Origin: Nocardiopsis sp. CC223A
GTDB lineage: Bacteria > Actinomycetota > Actinomycetes > Streptosporangiales > Streptosporangiaceae
DNA length: 64,000 nt
Assembly: GCF_030766825.1 (NCBI RefSeq)
Contig: NZ_JASFDV010000022.1
Span: 20,474 to 84,473 of the forward strand
Direction: 5' to 3'
Position numbers and translations under genes: made by a program
Shown: piece by piece, positions 1 through 7,866 of the stretch
How positions within the stretch are numbered: the first letter of the stretch is position 1
Layout: the number at the start of each line of letters is the position of its first letter
Notes under the pieces: generated by a model
Told to the model about the DNA's origin: nothing
What the model saw: the letters and a program-made list of their open reading frames with translations, nothing else
Databases searched by the model: none

Positions 1-133
1 CCAGCCCCCGGGGGACGGTCGCGTCGTAGTCGAGCTCCCTGGTCTCCCCGAAGTCGGGGTCCAGGTGGGCCAGGTCCCGGTCGTCGGTGTCGGCCGTCGC
101 GGTGGCCTGCGGCCCGGTGGTCGTGCGGTTCAT
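1..133 (-). CDS. N-terminal fragment of an unknown protein or precursor peptide (runs off the left edge)
   Basis: This minus-strand reading frame starts at an ATG (133-131), with a purine-rich GGGAAG a few bases upstream as ribosome-binding site, and stays open to the window edge. Its 44 visible residues begin MNRTTTGPQATATADTDD and are polar, rich in Thr and Asp, with no hydrophobic segment, so it is not a signal peptide. It is divergent from the SARP activator gene. I do not recognise the family. Such acidic, Thr-rich N termini occur in RiPP leader peptides but also at the start of ordinary enzymes, so no function is assigned. Confidence 0.5.
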   Translation of the reverse strand, partial: MNRTTTGPQATATADTDDRDLAHLDPDFGETRELDYDATVPRGL

Positions 134-691
134 GTCTTCCCTTTCGTTCACATCCCCCTCGACGGGTGTTCCGCGGAGAGGACACGGACTTCGGAACGGT
201 GAGGAGGGCGACCCCCGTAACGGAGGCGGACGGGGAACGGTCCGCCTCCGCCACGGAACCGAGTATTCGGAGGCGACCTGAAGACGACCTGGAGCGCGAC
301 CTGAAGGCCCAGCGTGAAAAAAACTCACTTCTGACTCCGCGCAAGGCTTCCACGTGGGGGAATGAACGCTCAATTGATCATTCACACCGATCATCTGCTT
401 TTTGTGATGATCGACACAGGAGATGACTTCGGGACCTGTGGCCCACGGTCCCGCCTGCGAAGGCCCGCACCTTGATGGCACAGGGAGATTTATCCATTAC
501 TTACAGGCACTGGTCACGTGCTTATGATCGGCTCACCGCATACCGACGGTGTGCACAAGCCGTCGCAGAGCGGTACTCCGGACCGATTCGGAGCAAGGCC
601 TCCGCCACCGATGCCGGAGAGCACCGCACGGGATCGGAGTGCACGAGAAGCTGGAGACGGGTAACGCAAGAATCGCCGGAAGGGCTCCGGA
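134..691. promoter_or_regulatory. Divergent intergenic region upstream of the SARP gene
   Basis: This 558-bp stretch holds no convincing gene and is clearly more A/T-rich around 315-420 than its surroundings. It contains an 11-bp perfect inverted repeat (221-231 with 240-250, 8-nt loop) in what would be the leader of the leftward gene. A second inverted repeat, GATCATC (389-395) with GATGATC (406-412), has a T-rich 10-nt spacer, and a further GATCATT lies at 376-382. These are candidate operator elements. The classic SARP pattern of heptamers at 11-bp intervals is not clear here. Confidence 0.45.
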
Positions 692-1498
692 ATGATCAGA
701 ACCACGCAGGCGGCACCGACGACCATTTCCGTCCTGGGGGAGCTGGAGGTCGTCGGAGAGCACGGTCCCCTGCCCCTGGGCGCCCCCCGACAACGCGCCG
801 TGTTCGCGGCACTCACGCTCAACGCCGAGCGCGCCGTGACCACGCAGCGCATCATCACGATGGTGTGGGGTCCGAGCCACCCGACCCACGCCGTCAACCT
901 GGTCCACAAGTACGTTTCCGGGCTGCGCCGTGCGCTCTCCGCCCTGCCCCCGCACAGGAGCGTCACCATCGAGAGCGGTCCCTCGGGTTACCGGCTCGTG
1001 CCCCCGGCCGGTCAGATGGACCTGCTCCTGTTCCAGACCTGGATCCAGACCGCACGCGCGATGCGCGACAGCGGTGAGGAGGTGGGGGCCGCCGACCTGT
1101 TCGGCCGCGCCCTGGCCCTGTGGCGGGGCCCCTTCCTGGGCGAGCTGTCCGGACCCGCGTTCGACGACGAGCGGGAGTTCATGGAGACCGTCCGCCTGGT
1201 GGTGCTGGAGGAGTACGCCGCCGTCGGCCTCCGGACCGGTCGCCGGGCCGAGGTGCTGGAACCGCTGCGCGACGCACTGCGGCACCACCCGCTGGAGGAG
1301 AACCTGGCCCGGCTCCTCATCCTGGCCCTGTACGAGGAGGGCCGCACGGCCGAGGCGGTCCGCGTGTACCAGATGCTGGCCACACGGATGCTGGGGGAGC
1401 TCAACGTTCCGCCCCGCCCCGAACTGCACGACCTCTACCAGGCCATCCGCCGCCACCAGCCGCTCTCCGGCGCACGGCGGTTGCAGAACACCCCCTGA
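692..1498 (+). CDS. SARP-family transcriptional activator
   Basis: The 268-aa protein has the size and order of a small Streptomyces antibiotic regulatory protein. An OmpR-type winged-helix DNA-binding domain spans about residues 10-95 (LGELEVVGEHGPLPLGAPRQ, then the RAVFAALTLNAER and TQRIITMVWG segments). A BTAD all-helical domain spans about 100-250, ending in a MLGELNVPPRPEL-type motif. These proteins bind direct repeats and activate secondary-metabolite promoters. The ATG at 692 follows GGAAGGG. It is divergent from the truncated gene at the left edge, which is a plausible target, and no other regulatory domain (NB-ARC, TPR) is attached. Confidence 0.9.
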   Translation: MIRTTQAAPTTISVLGELEVVGEHGPLPLGAPRQRAVFAALTLNAERAVTTQRIITMVWGPSHPTHAVNLVHKYVSGLRRALSALPPHRSVTIESGPSGYRLVPPAGQMDLLLFQTWIQTARAMRDSGEEVGAADLFGRALALWRGPFLGELSGPAFDDEREFMETVRLVVLEEYAAVGLRTGRRAEVLEPLRDALRHHPLEENLARLLILALYEEGRTAEAVRVYQMLATRMLGELNVPPRPELHDLYQAIRRHQPLSGARRLQNTP

Positions 1499-1509
1499 TC
1501 CGCCCACGG

Positions 1510-1548
1510 CCGGGGCCGCCGGGAGACCTCTCCTCCCGGCGGCCCCGG
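1510..1548. terminator. Bidirectional hairpin between convergent SARP and MMPL genes
   Basis: A 16-bp perfect stem (1510-1525 with 1533-1548) encloses a 7-nt loop. It lies 12 nt after the SARP stop and 8 nt after the stop of the leftward MMPL gene, so it fits a shared terminator. No long T tract follows on either strand. Confidence 0.75.
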
Positions 1549-1555
1549 TCCCGAC

Positions 1556-3766
1556 TCAGACCCCCGCGGGCACGCGCTCGCTCCCGGCCTGCGCCGGGGC
1601 CGCGGGCTCCTCGCCGCCGCCCTCGGAGATGCCGATGCGGTCGTGCAGCCACCGCAGCGGCCGGGGCAGCCACCAGTTCACCCCGCCCAGCAGGCGCATC
1701 GCGGCCGGGACCATGATCGCGCGGACCAGGGTGGCGTCCACGAACACCGCGATCGCCAGGCCGATGCCGATGATCTTCAGGAACAGCAGGCCCGAGGTGC
1801 CCATCGCCAGGAGCACCACCACGAGCAGGACCGCCGCGCTGGTGATGATCCGACCCGTGTGCTGGAGCCCCGCCGCCACCGAGCGGGTGTTGTCCCCGGT
1901 GCGCAGGAACTCCTCGCGGACCCGGCTGAGCAGGAACAACTCGTAGTCCATGGCCAGACCGAACGCCACGATGGTGATGAGCACCAGGTAGGTGGGGTCG
2001 ATCGTGCCGACCGGCTCGAACCCGAGCAGCCCGGCGAAGGCGCCCTCCTGGAAGCCCCAGACCACCACTCCCAGCGAGGCGCCCAGGGACAGCGCGCCCA
2101 TGAGGATCGCCTTGAGGGGCAGGACGACCGAGCCGAAGGCCAGGAAGAGCAGGAACAGGGTGGCGCCCGCGATGAACGCGACGGTGACCGGGGCCGCCTC
2201 CACGATCGCGGCCACGTTGTCCTGCTGCATCGCCGCGACACCCCCCACCAGGGTCTCCTGCGCCCCCGCCGGGGCGGGCTCGGCGCGCACGTCGGCGACC
2301 AGGCCCTTGACCTCGTCGGAGTCGGTCGCGCCCTGGTAGGCGACCAGGACGTGGGCGACGCCCTCGCCGGTGCGCTCCACCCGGGCCAGGGAGACCTCCG
2401 GCAGGTCCTCCAGACGTTCGACGTACTCGTCCAGCGCCTCGTCGGAGGGGTCGCCGGCCACCGCCACGTGCAGGCGGCCCAGGCCGCCCGCCGGGAAGTC
2501 CTCGGCGACCGACTCGGTGGCGATCCGGCTGCCCGCCTCCTCGGGCAGGTAGCGCTGGTCCGTGGTGCCCAGGTGGGTGGCGGCCAGGCCCGAACTGAAG
2601 ACCACCAGGACGCTGAGGACCGCGACCAGCGCCACCGCCGGGCCGCGCATCACGGTGCGGGCCAGCCGTGTCCAGCCGCCCTCCTGGAGGGTCCCGGTGA
2701 CGGTGCGGCGGGGCAGCGGCAGTCGGAGCCGGTCGATGCGCCGGCCCACCACCGACAGCAGCGCCGGGAGGAACACCAGGGCGGCCAGCAGGTCGAACAG
2801 GACCACGGCGATGCCGCCGAAGCCGATGGACTTCAGGATCGGCTGGGGGAAGAAGAGCAGGCCGGCGAAGGCGATGCCGACGGTGACCCCGGAGAAGGCG
2901 ACCGTACGTCCCGCGGTGTCGACGGTGCGGCCGACCGCGGCGGCCACCCCCCGGCCCCGGTCCAGCTCCTCGCGGAACCGGCTCACCATGAACAGGCCGT
3001 AGTCGATGGCCAGCCCCAGGCCCAGGATGGTGGCGACGTTGACCGCGAACACCGAGACGTCGGTGACGTGGGTGAGGGCGCGCAGCACCGTGAGGGAGCC
3101 CAGGATGGCCAGGCCGCCCACCGCCAGGGGGACCACGCCCGCGATGAGGCCGCCGAAGATCAGCACCAGCAGGAACAGCAACAGGGGCATGGTGATGAGC
3201 TCGGCGCGGACGATGTCGGACTCGGCGGTCTCGGAGAGCTCGTGCTCGACCGCGACGGGACCGCCCAGGTGGGTCTCCAGCGGGCCCGACTCCAGGTGTT
3301 CGGCGGCGGCCTCGTACCGGTCCAGGCGGTCGGTGTGGCCCTCCCCGGTGAGGGTGACGGGGATGTAGGTCGCGTGCATGTCCTCGGAGACGAGCATGCC
3401 GCGTTCGATGTCGGAGAGGTCCTCGTCGAGGTAGACGTCGAAGTCGGCGACGACGTCCGCGGGCATGCCGTCGGCGATGCGCTGGACGGCCGCGGCGAAG
3501 GTGGGGTTGTCGACCTTCATCTCGTCGCTGCGGTAGACGGCGACGATGTCGATGTCGTCGTGGCCCAGCTCGCCCTCGATGAGGTCCATGGCCTGGGAGG
3601 ACTCTGCGCCGGGGTCCTCGAAACCGCTTTCGCTGACGTCGGAGAAGACACCCGAGCCCCAGACCGCGGCGAAGACGGCGAAGAGCGCGGTGGCGACCAG
3701 CACCGCCCACCGGAAGCGGTGGGCGCCGAGCCCGAGACGACCGAAAAGCCCCGTGTGCGTTGGCAT
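1556..3766 (-). CDS. MMPL-family RND exporter
   Basis: The 736-aa protein has duplicated RND architecture. An N-terminal membrane helix (about residues 18-40) and an extracytoplasmic domain (about 45-195) are followed by five helices (about 200-365). A second helix (about 395), a second extracytoplasmic domain (about 420-540) and five more helices (about 545-715) follow. Helix 4 motifs such as LGLAIDYGLFMVSRFREE and AFGLAMDYELFLLSRVREE are typical of MMPL proton-driven exporters of lipids or drugs. The ATG at 3766 is preferred over an in-frame TTG six codons earlier because GAAAGGG precedes it by 7 nt. The adjacent divergent TetR gene is its likely regulator. The substrate cannot be read from sequence. 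Confidence 0.92.
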   Translation of the reverse strand: MPTHTGLFGRLGLGAHRFRWAVLVATALFAVFAAVWGSGVFSDVSESGFEDPGAESSQAMDLIEGELGHDDIDIVAVYRSDEMKVDNPTFAAAVQRIADGMPADVVADFDVYLDEDLSDIERGMLVSEDMHATYIPVTLTGEGHTDRLDRYEAAAEHLESGPLETHLGGPVAVEHELSETAESDIVRAELITMPLLLFLLVLIFGGLIAGVVPLAVGGLAILGSLTVLRALTHVTDVSVFAVNVATILGLGLAIDYGLFMVSRFREELDRGRGVAAAVGRTVDTAGRTVAFSGVTVGIAFAGLLFFPQPILKSIGFGGIAVVLFDLLAALVFLPALLSVVGRRIDRLRLPLPRRTVTGTLQEGGWTRLARTVMRGPAVALVAVLSVLVVFSSGLAATHLGTTDQRYLPEEAGSRIATESVAEDFPAGGLGRLHVAVAGDPSDEALDEYVERLEDLPEVSLARVERTGEGVAHVLVAYQGATDSDEVKGLVADVRAEPAPAGAQETLVGGVAAMQQDNVAAIVEAAPVTVAFIAGATLFLLFLAFGSVVLPLKAILMGALSLGASLGVVVWGFQEGAFAGLLGFEPVGTIDPTYLVLITIVAFGLAMDYELFLLSRVREEFLRTGDNTRSVAAGLQHTGRIITSAAVLLVVVLLAMGTSGLLFLKIIGIGLAIAVFVDATLVRAIMVPAAMRLLGGVNWWLPRPLRWLHDRIGISEGGGEEPAAPAQAGSERVPAGV

Positions 3767-3883
3767 GAGCAGCCCTTTCGGCAAACGGTCTTTATGCCAG
3801 TTAACGGTGTTTACTAAAGCGTGCAGGCATTACGATGTCAATATCACCGACGATCGACCACAAACCGGGGTGTACCGCAGCAG
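3767..3883. promoter_or_regulatory. Divergent MMPL/TetR control region with direct and inverted repeats
   Basis: This A/T-richer spacer holds a nearly identical 11-bp direct repeat, AACGGTCTTTA (3784-3794) and AACGGTGTTTA (3803-3813), starts 19 bp apart. A small palindrome TTTACTAAA (3810-3818) overlaps the second copy. The placement between the TetR gene and its presumed target makes these candidate operator half-sites. This is inference from position. Confidence 0.45.
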
Positions 3884-4666
3884 ATGACGAAGCCGCAGCT
3901 GGAACAGGGCGAGCGGGCACCGAGCCGACGGGAGCGTGTGCGCGAAGCCACACTCGCCGAGATCAAGGGCATCGCCCGCCGCCACCTCGTCGAGCAGGGG
4001 GCGGCGGGGGTGTCCCTGCGCGCGATCGCCCGCGAGATGGGGATGACCGCGCCGGGGCTGTACCGCTACGTGTCGGGCATCGACTCGCTGCTGGTGCTCA
4101 TCACCGCGGACATGTTCGACGAGCTGGCCGCCGCGGTGGCCGCGGCCGACGCCGGCGTTCCGGCCCGGGACACCGACCGGCGCATCGTCACCTCGCTCCG
4201 GGCGTTCCGAAGGTGGGCGCTGGAGCACCGGGCGGAGTTCGCCGTCATGTTCGGGCCGCGCGCCCGGCTGGAGCCGGGGGTGGACCTGACGCCCGCGGTG
4301 GAGGCGGGCAAGCGGTTCGGGGCGACCTTCTTCACGCTGTTCGAGCGGCTGGTCCGGGAGAAGAGGTTCGAGCTGCCCGACGGGCGGTCGATCACACCCG
4401 AACTGGAGCGGGAGCTGCGGTCCTTCGCGGACCTGTGCGGGTTCGGGGACTCGCGCACGCCGGTCGAGGCCGTGATGGTGCTCAGCTCGTGCTGGGTGCG
4501 GCTGTACGGAGTGGTGTGCATGGAGATCTTCCAGCACCTGGATTTCGTGATGCAGGACATGGAACCACTCTTCGAGTCCGAGCTTCAGAACATACTGACA
4601 GGCCTGGGCGTTCAGTACGAATCACCCGAAAGCAGCAATGTAGTTACTATGGGTAAGTCCGATTAA
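3884..4666 (+). CDS. TetR/AcrR-family transcriptional regulator (WHG-type C-terminal domain)
   Basis: The 260-aa protein has an N-terminal TetR helix-turn-helix (about residues 15-65, with LRAIAREMGMTAPGLYRYV). Its longer C-terminal ligand domain ends in CWVRLYGVVCMEIFQHLDF, resembling WHG-domain TetR regulators. The ATG at 3884 is chosen because residues upstream of it are not conserved in character, although the ribosome-binding site is weak. It is divergent from the MMPL exporter and probably represses it until an exported compound binds. The stop lies inside an imperfect hairpin (4648-4653 with 4669-4674) that may help end the transcript. Confidence 0.88.
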   Translation: MTKPQLEQGERAPSRRERVREATLAEIKGIARRHLVEQGAAGVSLRAIAREMGMTAPGLYRYVSGIDSLLVLITADMFDELAAAVAAADAGVPARDTDRRIVTSLRAFRRWALEHRAEFAVMFGPRARLEPGVDLTPAVEAGKRFGATFFTLFERLVREKRFELPDGRSITPELERELRSFADLCGFGDSRTPVEAVMVLSSCWVRLYGVVCMEIFQHLDFVMQDMEPLFESELQNILTGLGVQYESPESSNVVTMGKSD

Positions 4667-4762
4667 GCCCCATACTTAGAGGTCTGTGGCACTTGCCGGA
4701 TTCGCCCCGGGTGGATTCGGCCCTGGCCGGCGCGCCATGGCATGAGAGCGAGGACCGACCCC

Positions 4763-6475
4763 GTGGAGAACCGACCCGGCGATGAGCGCTTCCGCCCGTC
4801 CACCGGCACCCCCTGGGTCCCCGGCACCACCGTCCACGCCTCCCCGCAGGACACTCCCGCCGCAGACATGCCACCGCACCCGGCGGCACCGCGCACGGGC
4901 CGCGCACAGAACGCACCCGCCCCGGGCATGCCGCCTGGCCCCGCCGTAGACGCACCACCGCACAGGGCGGCACCAGGCGACCCGCAGAGCACACCGGACC
5001 GTGCACAGGCACACGGCCCCGCCCCCCACACCCCGGGAGCGCCCCAGAGCACACAGACCCCGGGCACGGCACCGCGCACGGGCCGCGCACAGAACACACC
5101 CGCCCCGGGCAGGCCCCCTGGCCCCGCCGTAGGCGCACCACCGCACCCGGCGGCACCAGGCGACCCGCAGAGCACACCGGACCGTGCACAGGCACACGGC
5201 CCCGCCCCCCACACCCCGGGAGCACCCCAGAGCACACAGACCCCGGGCACGGCACCACACCCGAACCACGCACAGAACACACCCGCCCAAGGCAGGCCGC
5301 CGTATCCGGCGGCCCCGGAAGGCGCACAGGGCACCTCCGCGGAGGCACCGCCGTACGCGGACACCCCGCGCGGCGTACCGGGTGCGCCGCCGTACGCGGG
5401 CGGTCCGCGCGCTCACGGCGCACCCGTCACGGGCGCATCGCCGTACGCGGGCGGTGCGCAGGGGGCGCCCGGCATGCCGCCGTACCCCGGGGCACCCGTT
5501 CCCGGCGGGCCGTGGCAGGGCGCGGGAACGGCGCCGTACGCGCCGGGACACACCGGGCAGTACGGGGGGTGGGCCGCGCCGCAGTACTGGGGACCGCCGC
5601 CCGCGCCGCCTCGGCGGCGCGGGCTCAGGGTGTTGGCGGCGTCCGCGGTGGCGGCGACCGTCGCACTGGCGGCGCTGGTGGCCAGCGTGGTCATCGTTTC
5701 CACCACGCCGCAGCCCGAGCCGACGCCCACCGGTGAGAACCTCGCCGCCCACTACGACGACCGGTTGTTCGAGCCGCCCGCCCAGGTCGCCGTCGACATC
5801 GCCGACCACCCCCTGTACGACGCCGCCACCCCCCAGGACATCGCCTGCGACGTACCCGAGCTGGACTCCGGATCCGACGACTCCTGGGAGGAGTTCGCCA
5901 CCGCGACCGGCCACTGCCTGGACGAGCTGTGGGCACCCGTCTTCGACGACCTCGGCCTGAGCGTGGACACCCCCGAGATCACCGTCACCCGGGAGTCCCC
6001 CGACTCCGGCGACGAGGAGGGGTACACCCTGGCCTACTACGAGAGCGACTTCGAGCGCATCACCGTGGTCCTGCCCAACGTTCGCACGCTCGGCGGACAG
6101 ATCCCCGAGCAGGCGCACGAGGACGTGTGGATCGCCCTCATGGGCCACGAGTACGGCCACCACGTGCAGTACGTGACCGGCATCCTCGACATCTCCCACG
6201 ACCTGCGCCGCAAGTCGTCCAGCGAGGAGGAGGAGCTGGACACGCTGCGCCGCACCGAGCTCCAGGCCGAGTGCATGGCCGGGATCGGGCTGCGCGCCAT
6301 CACCGACGCCGACGAGCGGTCCCTGCGGTGGGTCAACGACAACTTCAACGGCGGCGGCGACCTACCGACCCACGGCACCGCGACCAACCGGGCCCACTGG
6401 CTGGAGCAGGGCTGGAACGACGCCACCGTGGGCGGCTGCAACACCTACGGCGCGGCCTCCGGCGAGGTCACCTGA
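4763..6475 (+). CDS. Pro-rich membrane-anchored neutral zinc metallopeptidase
   Basis: The protein has a roughly 280-residue cytoplasmic Pro/Ala/Gln-rich region, one membrane helix (VLAASAVAATVALAALVASV, about residues 290-313) and an extracytoplasmic zinc peptidase domain. That domain carries HEYGHH (about residue 460) and a distal ELQAECMAG motif, as in YpfJ-type neutral zinc metallopeptidases. GTG at 4763 (570 aa) is preferred over ATG at 4742 because AGGA at 4751-4754 is correctly spaced for it. The Pro-rich part contains a 183-bp tandem repeat. The last 8 bp overlap the convergent fprA gene. The substrate is unknown. Confidence 0.88.
   Translation: MENRPGDERFRPSTGTPWVPGTTVHASPQDTPAADMPPHPAAPRTGRAQNAPAPGMPPGPAVDAPPHRAAPGDPQSTPDRAQAHGPAPHTPGAPQSTQTPGTAPRTGRAQNTPAPGRPPGPAVGAPPHPAAPGDPQSTPDRAQAHGPAPHTPGAPQSTQTPGTAPHPNHAQNTPAQGRPPYPAAPEGAQGTSAEAPPYADTPRGVPGAPPYAGGPRAHGAPVTGASPYAGGAQGAPGMPPYPGAPVPGGPWQGAGTAPYAPGHTGQYGGWAAPQYWGPPPAPPRRRGLRVLAASAVAATVALAALVASVVIVSTTPQPEPTPTGENLAAHYDDRLFEPPAQVAVDIADHPLYDAATPQDIACDVPELDSGSDDSWEEFATATGHCLDELWAPVFDDLGLSVDTPEITVTRESPDSGDEEGYTLAYYESDFERITVVLPNVRTLGGQIPEQAHEDVWIALMGHEYGHHVQYVTGILDISHDLRRKSSSEEEELDTLRRTELQAECMAGIGLRAITDADERSLRWVNDNFNGGGDLPTHGTATNRAHWLEQGWNDATVGGCNTYGAASGEVT
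4891..5256 (+). repeat. Two tandem 183-bp (61-codon) repeats, with a partial third copy
   Basis: Copies at 4891-5073 and 5074-5256 differ at only a handful of positions. A truncated third copy begins at about 5257 (ACGCACAGAACACACCCGCC stretch). The unit is a multiple of three, so the duplication adds 61 Pro-rich residues without a frameshift. Near-identity at the DNA level indicates a recent duplication or ongoing gene conversion. Confidence 0.9.
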
Positions 6476-7826
6476 TGGCGTCCCGGTGGGCCGCCCAGCC
6501 GTGGAGTTTGACCCGCTCGCCGCGGTTCAGCTCCGCGGCCCGGCGGGCCTCGGCGGCGTCGATGCGCAGCCAGGCGTCGTAGTCGCTGCCCTTGACCACC
6601 TCGGCGAGGTCCACCAGGTCGGGGGCGTCCGCCAGCAGGGCCGGCGCGTCGTCGAGCAGGGAGCGCACGGTCGCCGCGGCGTCGGACTTGTTGGTGCCGA
6701 TCACTCCCGTGGCGCCCCGTTTGGCCCAGCCCGCCACGTAGTCCCCCGGCACGACGCGGCCCCGGGTGTCGAGCACCCGGCCGTCACGGTGGGGCACGGT
6801 GCGGGACGCCTCGTCGAAGGGCACACCCGGGATCGGCACGCCCGCGTAGCCGACGGAGCGCAGCACCATGCCCGCGGGCAGGTCGACGGTCTCCCCCGTG
6901 CCGACCAGGTGTTCGCCGTCCAGGCGGGTGCGCTCCACCCGTACACCGGTCACCCGGTCCGCGCCCAGGATCTCCCGGGGCCGGGACCAGAAGTGCAGGT
7001 GGACGGCGCGCGGGTGCCCCTTGGGCGGCAGGGCGGCGCGCTCGCGCAGCAGGCGCAGGTTGGTGCGGGCGGCACGGGCGACCTCGCCGCGGATCCGCGT
7101 CAGGTCGATGTCGACCTGGGCGGGGTCCACCACGAGGTCGACGTCGGGCAGTTCGAGCAGGTCGCGCAGCTCGGGCGCGGTGAACCTGGCCTGGAGCGGA
7201 CCGCGCCGGGCCAGCAGGTGGACGGTGCGCACCCGGCTGGCCGCCAGCGCCTCCAGGACGGGCTGGGGGATGTCGGTGTGCCGCAGCTCGTCGGCGGTCT
7301 TGACGAGGATGCGGGCCACGTCCAGGGCGACGTTCCCGGCGCCCACCACCACGACCTCTTCGCTGTCCAGGACGAACCGGAGCATCTCGCTGTCGGGGTG
7401 CCCGCAGTACCAGTTGACGAAGTCGGTGGCGGCGACGCTGCCGGGCAGGTCCTCCCCCGGCACACCCATGTGCCGGTCCGTGGCGGCCCCGGTGGCGTAC
7501 ACGACGGCGTTGTGCGTGCGGGCCAGGTCGTCCCGGGTGACGTCGACGCCGAACTCCACACCCCCCACGAAGCGCACGCCGGGGTGCTCCAGGATGCGCC
7601 GCAGCGCGCGGGCCACGCCCTTGATCTTGGTGTGGTCGGGGGCCACCCCGTACCGCACCAGCCCGTACGGGGTGTGCAGGCGGTCGATGACATCGACGCG
7701 GACCGGCACCCTCCGCTGCCGTGTCAGGGAGTCGGCCGTGTACAGACCGGCCGGCCCGGAGCCGATGACGGCCACCTTGAGCGGTGCGGGTTCTTCCTCG
7801 GCGCGGGGATCGTCGGGAGAGGTCAT
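6468..7826 (-). CDS. fprA: FAD-dependent ferredoxin/adrenodoxin-type NADP+ reductase
   Basis: The 452-aa enzyme resembles mycobacterial FprA and mitochondrial adrenodoxin reductase. The FAD dinucleotide-binding motif VAVIGSGPAGLYTAD is near residue 18, followed by PYGLVRYGVAPDH. A second nucleotide-binding motif VVVVGAGNVALDVARIL (about 150) binds NADPH, and a C-terminal GWAKRGATGVIGTNKSDA segment is typical of the family. It passes electrons from NADPH to ferredoxins serving P450s and other oxidases. It lies 40 bp downstream of dxs in the same direction and may be co-transcribed with it. Its 3' end overlaps the convergent metallopeptidase gene by 8 bp. Confidence 0.93.
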   Translation of the reverse strand: MTSPDDPRAEEEPAPLKVAVIGSGPAGLYTADSLTRQRRVPVRVDVIDRLHTPYGLVRYGVAPDHTKIKGVARALRRILEHPGVRFVGGVEFGVDVTRDDLARTHNAVVYATGAATDRHMGVPGEDLPGSVAATDFVNWYCGHPDSEMLRFVLDSEEVVVVGAGNVALDVARILVKTADELRHTDIPQPVLEALAASRVRTVHLLARRGPLQARFTAPELRDLLELPDVDLVVDPAQVDIDLTRIRGEVARAARTNLRLLRERAALPPKGHPRAVHLHFWSRPREILGADRVTGVRVERTRLDGEHLVGTGETVDLPAGMVLRSVGYAGVPIPGVPFDEASRTVPHRDGRVLDTRGRVVPGDYVAGWAKRGATGVIGTNKSDAAATVRSLLDDAPALLADAPDLVDLAEVVKGSDYDAWLRIDAAEARRAAELNRGERVKLHGWAAHRDAIR

Positions 7827-7866
7827 GCCCCCATTCTGGCAGCAGGACCCCTCCCGTCCAGGACGG

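Noticed and set aside
4647..5423. Cys/Gly-rich repetitive minus-strand frame
   Set aside because: It is the reverse reading of the 183-bp tandem repeat in the metallopeptidase gene. The repeat makes it look regular. No start signal or family.
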